Assembly (NCBI GenBank): GCA_902826155.1
Contig: CADEDU010000045.1
Span: 1-18,021 of the forward strand
From: an uncultured beta proteobacterium
GTDB lineage: Bacteria > Pseudomonadota > Gammaproteobacteria > Burkholderiales > SG8-39
Direction of reading: 5' to 3'
DNA: 18,021 nt
The notes below the pieces were generated by a model that saw nothing but the letters and a program-made list of their open reading frames with translations, did not search any database and was not told the origin of the DNA. A program made the position numbers and the translations under genes. Shown here piece by piece: positions 8,309 to 15,666 of this stretch. Position 1 is the stretch's first letter. The number at the start of each line of letters is the position of its first letter.

Positions 8309-8536
8309 GTGTCCCCGGATCGTTTTGCCACCATGCATCTCGTGCTGCGCCATCGCGGCGTGTTCGTCGCCGTCCTGACCGTGTTGCCGCCTGCCGCCGG
8401 CGCTTGGGTCTGGATGCGCAGCGGCGTGATCGACTTCGCGATTGCCGGATTGATCCTCTCGCCGTTGGCGTGGCTGGTCGCGCGCGTGCTGCTCGAGCTG
8501 CTCGACGTCGTGGCCGAGACGCTGTTGCCGCGCTAG
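8309..8536 (+). CDS. Small two-helix membrane protein, unknown function
   Basis: This 75-aa protein, read from a GTG at 8309, has an AGGA ribosome binding site 6 nt upstream. A TTG at 8303 and an ATG at 8333 are alternatives. Two hydrophobic segments are visible, GVFVAVLTVLPPAAGAWVWM and FAIAGLILSPLAWLVARVLL, with no conserved motif I recognise. Its TAG is followed immediately, with no gap, by the ATG of the flavoprotein gene, so the two are translationally coupled. It may anchor the flavoprotein to the membrane or pass electrons near it. That role is inferred only from the coupling. Confidence 0.6.
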   Translation: MSPDRFATMHLVLRHRGVFVAVLTVLPPAAGAWVWMRSGVIDFAIAGLILSPLAWLVARVLLELLDVVAETLLPR

Positions 8537-9994
8537 ATGCCGACGCAATCATTGGAACGAGAGCTCCAGGCCGACGTCGTCGTGATGGGCGGTGGCATCG
8601 CCGGCCTGGTCGCGGCGGTGCGCGCAGCGCAGCATGGTCTGCGCCCGATCGTGCTGGAGAAGCTCACCGACGCGCGCTACGTGTGCAACTCGCGCATCAC
8701 CGGCGGCATCTTTCATTTCGCCAACCTCTCGATCCTCAAGGAGCCGGCGCTGCTGGCGCGGCAGATCATCGAAGGCAGTGACGGCACGGCCGATCCCGCG
8801 CTGGTGCAAGCGGTGACGGCCGACGTGCTGCGCGCGGTCCGCTGGCTGCAATCGTTAGGCGTGCGATTCATCCGCGCCAGTGGTGCGGACTACCAGGCGT
8901 TCGTGCTCTCCCCACCGGCGGTGCAGCACATCGGCTGGCCCTGGCGCGGTCGCAGCGGCGACGTGTTGTTGCCGATCCTCGAGACGCAGCTTGGCAGACT
9001 CGGCGGGCAATTGCTGCGCGGCCACCGGGTCACCGGACTGTTGATGCACGAGGACCGCTGCGTCGGCTTGCGCGGGGTCGATCGGAACAACAACGAGTTT
9101 CGGGTGCAGGCGCGCGCGGTGGTGCTGGCCGACGGCGGCTTCCAGGCCAATCACGGCTTGCTACGCCGGCACGTGTCAGTGCGCCCGGAGCGGCTGGTGC
9201 AGCGCAACGCACAGACCGGAATGGGCGATGCGCTTGGCCTGGCGCAGAGCGCCGGCGCGGCCATCACCGACTGCTCGCGCTTCTACGGACACGTCGTATC
9301 GCGCGACGCGCTGGAGAACGAACTGCTCTGGCCGTATCCATGGCTCGACGAGCTGTCGCGCTCGTGCGTGCTGGTTGGGGCGGACGGCAGGCGGTTCGTC
9401 GACGAGGGCCATGGCGGCGTGCACATCGCCAATCAGATTGCGCAGCTCGCCGATCCGGGTGCGGCGGTGCTGGTGTTCGACCAGCCCGCCTGGGACGGGC
9501 CCGGCCTCGAACGGGCGCTCTCTCCTAACCCGTTCCTCGAGCGGATCGGCGGCACCGTGCATCGCGCACCGACCTTGGCGGAGCTTGCGCGGCATTGCGG
9601 CCTGCCGGCCGACGCGCTCGAAGCCGAGGTTGCGAACTACAACGCGGCCCTCGCGTCCGACACGCTGGCGAAGCTGTCTCCACCGCGCACGACCGCGAAA
9701 TTTCGCGCCTGGCCGATCCGCACGGCGCCGTTCTACGCGATTCCGGTCGCCGCCGGGATCACCTACACCATGGGCGGCGTGGCCATCGATCCGTACTCCC
9801 GGGTGAAGCGGGCCGATGGCTCGACGATCGATGGGCTCTACGCCGCGGGTTCGTGTACCGGCGGACTGGAAGGCGGGCCGCGCTCCGGTTACGCGGGCGG
9901 GCTATGCAAAGCGAGTACTACAGGTTTGCGCGCGGGTGAACACATCGGTGCGATGCTCGCCACAGCAGAGCCAGGAACGGCAACGCTCAGCTGA
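8537..9994 (+). CDS. FAD-dependent oxidoreductase, fumarate reductase flavoprotein-like
   Basis: This 485-aa protein belongs to the FAD_binding_2 superfamily (fumarate reductase, succinate dehydrogenase, tricarballylate dehydrogenase and ketosteroid dehydrogenase relatives). The N-terminal dinucleotide fold is ADVVVMGGGIAGLVAAVRAA with the glycines at 18-23 and the ribose-binding E41. The conserved C-terminal flavin loop is IDGLYAAGSCTGGLEGGPRS followed by GYAGGLCKA. TYTMGGVAIDP matches the substrate-lid region of the family. There is no signal peptide or heme/FMN-binding domain, so it is likely cytosolic. It begins directly after the small membrane protein's stop codon, and its own stop overlaps that of apbE on the other strand. 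The substrate cannot be named from sequence; a dicarboxylate or enoate-type compound is possible. Confidence 0.85.
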   Translation: MPTQSLERELQADVVVMGGGIAGLVAAVRAAQHGLRPIVLEKLTDARYVCNSRITGGIFHFANLSILKEPALLARQIIEGSDGTADPALVQAVTADVLRAVRWLQSLGVRFIRASGADYQAFVLSPPAVQHIGWPWRGRSGDVLLPILETQLGRLGGQLLRGHRVTGLLMHEDRCVGLRGVDRNNNEFRVQARAVVLADGGFQANHGLLRRHVSVRPERLVQRNAQTGMGDALGLAQSAGAAITDCSRFYGHVVSRDALENELLWPYPWLDELSRSCVLVGADGRRFVDEGHGGVHIANQIAQLADPGAAVLVFDQPAWDGPGLERALSPNPFLERIGGTVHRAPTLAELARHCGLPADALEAEVANYNAALASDTLAKLSPPRTTAKFRAWPIRTAPFYAIPVAAGITYTMGGVAIDPYSRVKRADGSTIDGLYAAGSCTGGLEGGPRSGYAGGLCKASTTGLRAGEHIGAMLATAEPGTATLS

Positions 9995-9998
9995 GCGT
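9983..9998. other. 16-bp perfect palindrome holding both convergent stop codons
   Basis: ACGCTCAGCTGAGCGT is a perfect palindrome. The + strand flavoprotein ends with its TGA at 9992-9994, and the minus-strand ApbE gene ends with the symmetric TGA at 9989-9987, so the two genes overlap by 8 bp. As RNA it could fold into a short stem on either transcript, but the stem has no room for a good loop and there is no U-run. Confidence 0.6.
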
Positions 9999-11018
9999 CA
10001 GACCACGCGTCGCGCGCCAGCGCGCGGCCTTGTCGATCACCAGCGCGTCGACGCCCCATTCGCTCGCCAGGGCAAGTGCATGATCGGTACTCGCCATGAA
10101 CAGCACTTTGGTAAGCGCGTCGGCGAGCGCACACGAAGGCGCGGCAACCGTGATGGCTGCGATGTCGGTGGGGGAGAACCCGGTACGTGGATCGAGAATG
10201 TGGTGATGGCGATGATCGGCACTGAAGCTGGTGCGATCATCCGATGAACTGGCCACGCCGCGGCCGTCGGCAAACAGTTTCGTGATGATGCGATCGCGTG
10301 CGCGCGGATCGGCGATGCCCAAGGTCCAGGGCGTGCCTTCGGGGCTGCTGCCTGCGCTCGCCCACTCGCCGGTGTCGATGGCCGCGTGCGCAATGCCGTG
10401 ATCGAGCAGCACCTGCTTGACGCGATCGGCGGCGTAGCCCTGCGCGATGCCGTTCAACGTGATCGCCATGCCCGGACGCCGCAAGGCGATGCGCTGCGCA
10501 TCGACATCGACCGCGCGCCAGTCGACGAGCGCACGCGCGGCGTCGATCTCGGATGCGCTCGGTGTGCGCCCGGCTGCGTGAGCACGTTGCCACGCATGCC
10601 ATAGTGGCTGCACGCTCACGTCGAACAGGCCGCCGCTGCGCGCCGATACTTCGCCGGCGAGTTGCAGGACGCGGACCAGGTCGGCGTCGGGCGACTCGAG
10701 CACTCCGGCACGATTGAGCCGCACCAGCGCGCTGTCGGGATCGAACAGGCTCATCTGCCGCTCGATATGGCGGATCGTCGCGACGGCGGCATCGAGCGCG
10801 GCATCAAGCTGCTCGGGGCGCTCGTGCGCCGCGCGAATCCACAACGTCGTACCGAAGCCGATCATCGCCCGCTCGCGCCAGAGCAATGCGCGCGAAGGGG
10901 CGCTGCGTGAGCGGAGCACCGATGCGCCGATTCCAGCCACACCCAGACCCAGACCCGCCGCACCCAGGCCGATCGCCATGCCGAGCCAACGCCGGCGCGT
11001 GATGCGCGGTGCGCTCAT
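9987..11018 (-). CDS. apbE: ApbE family FAD:protein FMN transferase, Tat-exported
   Basis: This 343-aa protein, read from the ATG at 11018, whose ATGA overlaps the NosR stop. The N-terminus ITRRRWLGMAIGLGAAG looks like a twin-arginine signal, followed by a hydrophobic stretch, so it acts in the periplasm. ApbE signatures are present: SGGLFDVSVQPLWHAW, LNGIAQGYAADRV, HHHILDPRTG and CALADALTKVLF, the last contributing the Mg-binding acidic residue. The family transfers FMN from FAD onto a Thr or Ser of target proteins such as NosR, NqrC and RnfG. Here the obvious client is the NosR-like protein encoded directly upstream. The usual GGD-type segment reads AIDTGEWASAG, somewhat divergent. The frame is open further upstream, but that sequence lies inside nosR and has no signal peptide. 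Confidence 0.9.
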   Translation of the reverse strand: MSAPRITRRRWLGMAIGLGAAGLGLGVAGIGASVLRSRSAPSRALLWRERAMIGFGTTLWIRAAHERPEQLDAALDAAVATIRHIERQMSLFDPDSALVRLNRAGVLESPDADLVRVLQLAGEVSARSGGLFDVSVQPLWHAWQRAHAAGRTPSASEIDAARALVDWRAVDVDAQRIALRRPGMAITLNGIAQGYAADRVKQVLLDHGIAHAAIDTGEWASAGSSPEGTPWTLGIADPRARDRIITKLFADGRGVASSSDDRTSFSADHRHHHILDPRTGFSPTDIAAITVAAPSCALADALTKVLFMASTDHALALASEWGVDALVIDKAARWRATRGLTLS

Positions 11019-13129
11019 GCCGGTTGCCCCACGACGCGCGCCGGAAAAACCTTGGGCTTGCGCTCGCGCACCAGCGGCAGGCAGCGTGCCTCGTCCTGGT
11101 AGATCGCCACGCAATCAAGGCACTGGAAGCACTCGCTGTATGCGACCTGGCCGGCGGGCTCGATCGATTGATACTGACAGCGGTGCCGGCAGGTCTGGCA
11201 CGGCGTGCCGCACGCTTCGCGCCGCGGCAACCACGCGAAAACGCGCAGCTTGCCGAACAGTGCCAACGCCGCACCCAGCGGACACACATAGCGGCAGTAG
11301 CCGCGGTAGACGAATACGCTGAGCGCCACGCAGGCGAGCGCGAAGACGACGTACGGCCAGCTGCGCAGGAAATACAGGCTGATCGCGGTCTTGAACGGTT
11401 CGATTTCGCTCGCCATGCCGGTCCAGCCGGGTGCGAAGACCAGCGTTGCACCGATGCCCGCGAGCACCGCGTACTTGATCCACTTGAGTCGCGCATCGAC
11501 GCGTTGTGCAAAGCGGCGCGGCTTCAGTCCGAGACGCTGGGTGATCAGGCTGATCAACTCCTGCAGTGCGCCGAACGGACACAACCAGCCGCAGAACGTG
11601 CCGCGTCCCCAGACGATGAGCGTCGCGATCACGAACAGCCACAGCACCACTGATGGCGGATCGAACATCATGAAGCTCAGATCGGCGCCCGCGGCCAGTG
11701 CTTCGATCGCCGCGGTGATGTTCACGATCGTGAGCTGCGCCTGCGCATACCAGCCGATGAAGCCGAGCGTGAATATGAGCGCGGCCACGCGGAATGAATT
11801 GAGGCGCCCCGGGGTGGCTGACAGCCAGCGTTGGCCGAGCAGCGCGGCGGTGAGAATGACGAGCCCGATGCCCAATACCACCAGCTCCCATGCCCGCTCA
11901 CGCCAGGTGCTCATCCACGCCGGCTCGTAGGAGCTCTCGATCCAACTGCGCGCATCGGGCAGGGTCTTCGCAAGCGGGAACTCGGCGCGTGCACGCTGGA
12001 ACGCGTATTCGCCGAACTTGCGTTCGAGCTGAAACGCCAGCTCGAACGGTGCGTGGGGATCGAACGGCGTGGCGGTCTCGATCGGCACGACATGCACCCG
12101 CTGCGGTGCGCGCTCCGGCTGCTGCGCCAGTTCGTGGCCGAACGAGACGTTGCGTAGTTTGAGTTCCTGGCCGCCCTGGCGCAGCACGAACGGCTGGATG
12201 CTGCGCACGCGTTGGCTCTCGTAGTTCATCTTCGCGAGCGGCCCATGTTCGGTGATGATGAACGCGTAGCCCGACCCGCGCGCGTTGGCGCGCACCTGGC
12301 TCCAACCGGCAGCGTCGAGCAGATTGCGCCCGATCTGCGGGATGCTCGCCAGCGCGACGTTGAATTCGATGTTCAGCTCGTCGGGGGCGATCGCGGCGCG
12401 CTCGTCCTTGCCCGCGGCGCGTGTGCTTGCGAACGGTGCCTCGACCTGCGCGCGCGTGAACCGGACCGTCTGCACCATTCCGCTGGCCGCCATCTGCGCC
12501 AGACTCATCGGCGAATGGCGCTCGACCAGGTTCTGGCGCGAACGGTTCGGCCCGGAGCGGCCGTTGCCGTCAGCCTGCACCTGGGCATTGGCCACGGCGA
12601 TCGCCGATTCGATGATGCTTCGATCCATCGCGCGCGACGAAATCGTCCCGGCGGCCACGCCATGCAACCCCGCCGAGGTCTCGTCGCGACTGGTGCGCGC
12701 GTTGTGGCCGTAGATCTGGATGTTGTGGTGGATCGTCAGGCCTTCGTATTGCGCGGCGAAGGCGGCGAGGACTTTCGTGCCGCGCTCGCCGCGAAAGATC
12801 GGCTCGACGTGCTCGATCAACTTGACCGCCAGGAACCGGCCCTTCGGATCGATCGCGATGAGATGGTTGATCGGCTTGCCCGCGTAACCGGGCGCCGGCT
12901 CGAAATCGACCGACTCGAACGCGTAGCCCTGCAGGTCGAGTTTGCCCTCGGCGCGGGCGAAGATCGGCCACACCGGCATCGACGTATTCTTCTCGCCCAC
13001 GACCAGCGGCGCCGGAAAGCGCGCTTCGATGTCGGCCTTGCTGAGGGTGCCGGCGTGACTCGGCATTGCGGCGATCGTGCAGCAGAGCGCGCTGATGCCC
13101 GCGCTGATCGCCGCTGCGATCCCGCGCAT
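11015..13129 (-). CDS. nosR: NosR-like flavin-binding polyferredoxin membrane protein
   Basis: This 704-aa protein, read from the ATG at 13129, starts with a signal peptide ending near SHAG. The periplasmic N-terminal FMN-binding domain carries a likely flavinylation site, GVAAGTISS (T162), where the usual SGAT-like motif reads AAGT. Then come five or six membrane helices and the iron-sulfur region: CGWLCPFG and CRYVCPLG (each CxxxCP), followed by CGTPCQTCRHRC and ECFQCLDC, the classic NosR arrangement of two [4Fe-4S] clusters. NosR supplies electrons to nitrous oxide reductase. No nosZ or nosDFY is visible here, so this may be a NosR paralogue serving another periplasmic reductase. It starts 4 nt after the glutaredoxin-DinB stop and overlaps apbE. 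The frame is open upstream to 13387, but that segment lies in the neighbour gene and has no NosR character. Confidence 0.88.
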   Translation of the reverse strand: MRGIAAAISAGISALCCTIAAMPSHAGTLSKADIEARFPAPLVVGEKNTSMPVWPIFARAEGKLDLQGYAFESVDFEPAPGYAGKPINHLIAIDPKGRFLAVKLIEHVEPIFRGERGTKVLAAFAAQYEGLTIHHNIQIYGHNARTSRDETSAGLHGVAAGTISSRAMDRSIIESAIAVANAQVQADGNGRSGPNRSRQNLVERHSPMSLAQMAASGMVQTVRFTRAQVEAPFASTRAAGKDERAAIAPDELNIEFNVALASIPQIGRNLLDAAGWSQVRANARGSGYAFIITEHGPLAKMNYESQRVRSIQPFVLRQGGQELKLRNVSFGHELAQQPERAPQRVHVVPIETATPFDPHAPFELAFQLERKFGEYAFQRARAEFPLAKTLPDARSWIESSYEPAWMSTWRERAWELVVLGIGLVILTAALLGQRWLSATPGRLNSFRVAALIFTLGFIGWYAQAQLTIVNITAAIEALAAGADLSFMMFDPPSVVLWLFVIATLIVWGRGTFCGWLCPFGALQELISLITQRLGLKPRRFAQRVDARLKWIKYAVLAGIGATLVFAPGWTGMASEIEPFKTAISLYFLRSWPYVVFALACVALSVFVYRGYCRYVCPLGAALALFGKLRVFAWLPRREACGTPCQTCRHRCQYQSIEPAGQVAYSECFQCLDCVAIYQDEARCLPLVRERKPKVFPARVVGQPA

Positions 13130-13133
13130 GCCG

Positions 13134-13898
13134 CTATCCCTCGTCCCAGATCTTGTCGGTGAGCGGCAGCCCGTCGATATCGGCCGGGCTGAGGGGGGCG
13201 TCGGGTGAGATTCCGGCTTGCTCGAGCAGTGCGGCGAGTTGCCGGACGTGCTGCGCCGAGTGCCACACCGTGCGCTCGAGCATTTCGTGGCGGGTCGTCT
13301 GGCCGAAGTAGGTGTCGACGGACGCCTCGAACGCAAGGCTTTGCGCTGTCTGCCACCATCGCGAGAAATCGCTGTGGACCTGCTCACCGAACTGCGCGAT
13401 GTCGCGGCTCGTGCGCATCGTTTCGGGCGGTGTGGCCACCAGCACCTCGTACTCCAGGCGCTTGCCCGATCGCTGCGCCTCGATGAATGCAGCGTGGATC
13501 TGGAAGATGTGATGCATCAGCACGCGCCACGAACGCGGTCGATGCGGGAGCTGGTTGTCGAGCAGTGCATCGGGCATCTGTCGGACCAGGCGCAACGCCG
13601 TGGTCAGCACGTGATCGGACCGACCAGCCAGCTGCGCAGGCGAGAGTTTGGGTCCGGTCGATTCGTCGAGCCCGAGAAACTCGACGACATCCTTGATCAC
13701 CTGGGCGTAGACGTAGCGCCCCGCACGCGCCACCACCGGGACCGATCGTGCACCGAGTGCGCGCAGCCGGGCTACGCCCTCTTCACCGTCGAGGACGTTG
13801 ATCGATTCGAACTCGATCCCACGGACCGAGAGAAACTCCTTGAGCCGGAGACAGCTCGTTCAATGCGGCTGCCAGAAGACCTGGATGGCGGCGGTCAT
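13134..13898 (-). CDS. Glutaredoxin-DinB fusion with in-frame TGA; candidate selenoprotein
   Basis: Read through one TGA, the gene encodes 254 aa from the ATG at 13898 (GAGG ribosome binding site about 9 nt upstream). The N-terminal 75 residues are glutaredoxin-like: IQVFWQPH, then codon 13 = TGA, then TSCLRLKEFLSVRGIEF, a NVLDGEEG segment, and the cis-proline motif ARSVPVVARAGRYVYAQ. The TGA falls exactly on the first Cys of CxxC, giving UTSC. The rest (about 95-254) is a DinB/YfiT-type four-helix domain with metal-ligand histidines in LMHHIFQIHAAF and HSAQH. The frame is intact on both sides, and downstream coding quality is normal, which argues against an old pseudogene. It heads an operon with the NosR-like gene and apbE. 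Alternatives are a recent TGC/TGT to TGA mutation, a sequencing error, or a DinB-only protein translated from the GTG at 13736. The product is most likely cytosolic. Confidence 0.7.
13826..13859 (-). promoter_or_regulatory. Possible bacterial SECIS-like stem-loop after the TGA
   Basis: Directly after the TGA, the mRNA can pair CGAG (nt 2-5) with CUCG (nt 30-33) and, inside an internal loop, CUCC (nt 10-13) with GGAG (nt 21-24) around a GGCUCAA apical loop that starts with G. A G at the top of the loop is a known feature of bacterial SECIS elements. The loop is slightly closer to the TGA than in the classic fdhF element and the stems are short. A competing GAGCU/GGCUC hairpin overlaps it. The evidence is suggestive only. 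Confidence 0.3.
13860..13862 (-). other. In-frame TGA, candidate selenocysteine codon
   Basis: The codon lies between CAT (His12) and ACG (Thr14). It occupies the resolving position of a glutaredoxin CxxC, with TGT (Cys16) intact three codons on. Recoding as selenocysteine would give the redox motif UxxC seen in known selenoprotein thioredoxin-fold families. Confidence 0.55.
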
Positions 13899-14042
13899 GG
13901 TCAGGAACCTCGCGGAGGGCACGACATGCAGGGCAATCACGCAAGGATAGCCCAACCCGGGGCGAGTTCGTTGTTCGTGACATTGATCGTATTCCCGCGG
14001 TTACGTCTCGGTTAAACGCGAGAAAACGTGCGGCGATTTTTC

Positions 14043-14048
14043 TATACT
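14043..14048 (+). promoter_or_regulatory. Candidate -10 box for the protease gene
   Basis: TATACT matches the sigma-70 -10 consensus at five of six positions and lies about 100 bp upstream of the protease ATG, in an AT-richer patch (14025-14048) of an otherwise GC-rich intergenic region. I see no good -35 at standard spacing. The 250-bp gap 13899-14148 should also hold the promoter for the minus-strand glutaredoxin operon, where TATCCT on the minus strand near 13945-13950 is a weaker -10 candidate. Confidence 0.3.
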
Positions 14049-14148
14049 CGCCCCACGCTTCGTGCCCGCACGCACTCGTCCACGCGTGCCGAACATCCAC
14101 CGAGGAGGTAGGGCGGTCGACTCGCTTCGATTCGCCGAAGGATCCGCC

Positions 14149-15549
14149 ATGCGTTGCTCCGTTGTTCGCTTGCTGTGCCGTGCGCTGTGGCTGTCGATGG
14201 GGATGTCACTGTTCGTGCCGTGCGCCGTGGTTGCACAGGACACCGCGTTCGAGCTGGTGAACCGCTCGACGGTGATCATCGATCGCATCTATATCGCGCC
14301 GCTCAATGCCCGCGCCTGGGGCCGCGACTGGCTGGGCGATGGGGTGCTCAACCCCGGATACAAGGTCAAGCTCGACCCGGGTTCGAGCGGCGGCTGCGTG
14401 TACCACGTACGCGTTGCCTATCGCGACAACCGGGTCGAAGACAAACGCCAGCAGGACCTGTGCAAAGTCTCCGAACTCGTGTTCAACGGATCGAGCGCGG
14501 TGGCACGCCAGGAGACCCCGCAGCCGGGCCAGCAGGGCCAACAAGGACAGCAGGGCCAGCAGACGCAGAAGCCGCCGGCGCGCAATGCCGACTTCAAGGT
14601 GGTCAATCGCAGCAGCAAGATCATCACCGGCCTGTTCGTGTCGGCCGTGAACGACGAGAACTGGGGCAATGACCGGCTGCCGGGCACGATTGGTCCCGGT
14701 GAGGAGTTCATGGTGCGACTACCGCGCGACGGCCGCTGCAACTTCGACGTGCGCGTGATCTACGACGACAAGTCCTCGGAGGAGCGACGCGCGCAGGATC
14801 TGTGCAGCCTCGAGCAGATCGCGTTCAGCGGCGCGGCGGGCCAGACCGCACGGCGCGGCAACGAGCCGCAGCAGCCGCCTCAGCAACCGCAGCAGAAGCC
14901 GCCGGCGCAAGGTGGCGGTGAGAGCTTCGGCACCGGCTTCTTCGTGACCGAGATGGGCCATGCGCTCACCAACCATCACGTGATCGATGGTTGTCGCGCG
15001 GTCGGATTGATGATGGACGGGCGCTTCGTGCCGGCCTCGGTGGTGCGCAGCGACGAGCGCAATGACCTGTCGCTGCTGCGCGTGCAACTCACTCAGCCAG
15101 TGCCGTTCGCGCGGTTTCGTGGCGGCAGTTCGCTCGCGCGTCCGGGCGATGGCGTGGTGGTCGCGGGATTTCCGCTGCCCACCGTGTTGCAGAACGGACT
15201 GAACGTGACCGTCGGCAACGTAAGCTCGCTCGCCGGTCTGGGGGGCAATACCGCGCTGGTGCAGATTACCGCGCCAGTGCAGCCGGGCAACAGCGGTGGG
15301 CCATTGTTCGACATGTACGGCACGATCATCGGCGTGGTCGTCAGCAAGCTCAACGCGCAGCGCATCGCACAGACCACCGGCGACATCCCGCAGAACATCA
15401 ACTTCGCGGTGCACGGCTCGGTGGCGCGGCTGTTCGTCGAGTCATCCGGTCAGCGCACGCAAGACAAGTCCCCCGACGTCGAGATCAAGGCCGGTCAGAT
15501 CGGCGATCTGGCGCAGCGCTTCACGGTGCAGGTGACTTGTCGGAAGTGA
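14149..15549 (+). CDS. Secreted trypsin-like serine protease with two N-terminal repeats
   Basis: This 466-aa protein, read from the ATG at 14149 (AAGGA site 6 nt upstream), begins with a signal peptide ending near VVA-QD (residue 29). Two related domains follow, about 34-116 and 149-230. Both run FxxVNRSxxII, a WGxDxL-type motif, a PG turn, a Cys, V-x-Y-D/N-x and a QDLC end, so each likely has one disulfide. They are joined by Gln/Pro-rich linkers, one built of repeated GQQ. The C-terminal part is a trypsin-2/DegP-like protease with H277 (TNHHVIDGC), D306 (NDLSLLRV) and S382 (PGNSGGPLFD). There is no PDZ domain. It acts outside the cytoplasm. The repeats probably bind a substrate or cell-envelope partner. 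The frame is open to a GTG at 14062, but that start would bury the signal peptide. Confidence 0.85.
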   Translation: MRCSVVRLLCRALWLSMGMSLFVPCAVVAQDTAFELVNRSTVIIDRIYIAPLNARAWGRDWLGDGVLNPGYKVKLDPGSSGGCVYHVRVAYRDNRVEDKRQQDLCKVSELVFNGSSAVARQETPQPGQQGQQGQQGQQTQKPPARNADFKVVNRSSKIITGLFVSAVNDENWGNDRLPGTIGPGEEFMVRLPRDGRCNFDVRVIYDDKSSEERRAQDLCSLEQIAFSGAAGQTARRGNEPQQPPQQPQQKPPAQGGGESFGTGFFVTEMGHALTNHHVIDGCRAVGLMMDGRFVPASVVRSDERNDLSLLRVQLTQPVPFARFRGGSSLARPGDGVVVAGFPLPTVLQNGLNVTVGNVSSLAGLGGNTALVQITAPVQPGNSGGPLFDMYGTIIGVVVSKLNAQRIAQTTGDIPQNINFAVHGSVARLFVESSGQRTQDKSPDVEIKAGQIGDLAQRFTVQVTCRK

Positions 15550-15608
15550 GCGGGTACCGCGAGCAGCGGCGCGGTCCGACTCGAAGAGCAGGCGCAGCGA
15601 TCCAGAAA

Positions 15609-15632
15609 AAACGCCCCTAATATGGGGCGTTT
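15609..15632. terminator. Bidirectional rho-independent terminator
   Basis: AAACGCCCC and GGGGCGTTT form a perfect 9-bp stem with a TAATAT loop. On the minus strand it is followed by a run of T (complement of the A-run at 15606-15611), making a strong intrinsic terminator for the hydrolase gene. On the + strand the tail TTTCTCTT is weaker but usable for the protease gene. It lies between two convergent genes. Confidence 0.88.
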
Positions 15633-15666
15633 CTCTTGGCTAGGCAGGGCGATCCGCAAGCGCCGC

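Noticed and set aside
13130..13387. N-terminal extension of NosR to 13387
   Set aside because: That segment overlaps the glutaredoxin-DinB coding frame and is Arg/Ser-rich. The ATG at 13129 is followed by a signal peptide, as expected.
13862..13862. A frameshift as the explanation for the TGA
   Set aside because: The glutaredoxin frame before and after the TGA is the same frame, so only a codon substitution or recoding is needed. No indel would restore anything.
13783..14100. Minus-strand 105-codon ORF starting at 14100
   Set aside because: It overlaps the glutaredoxin part of the candidate selenoprotein in another frame and lacks any recognisable feature. The glutaredoxin frame fits far better.
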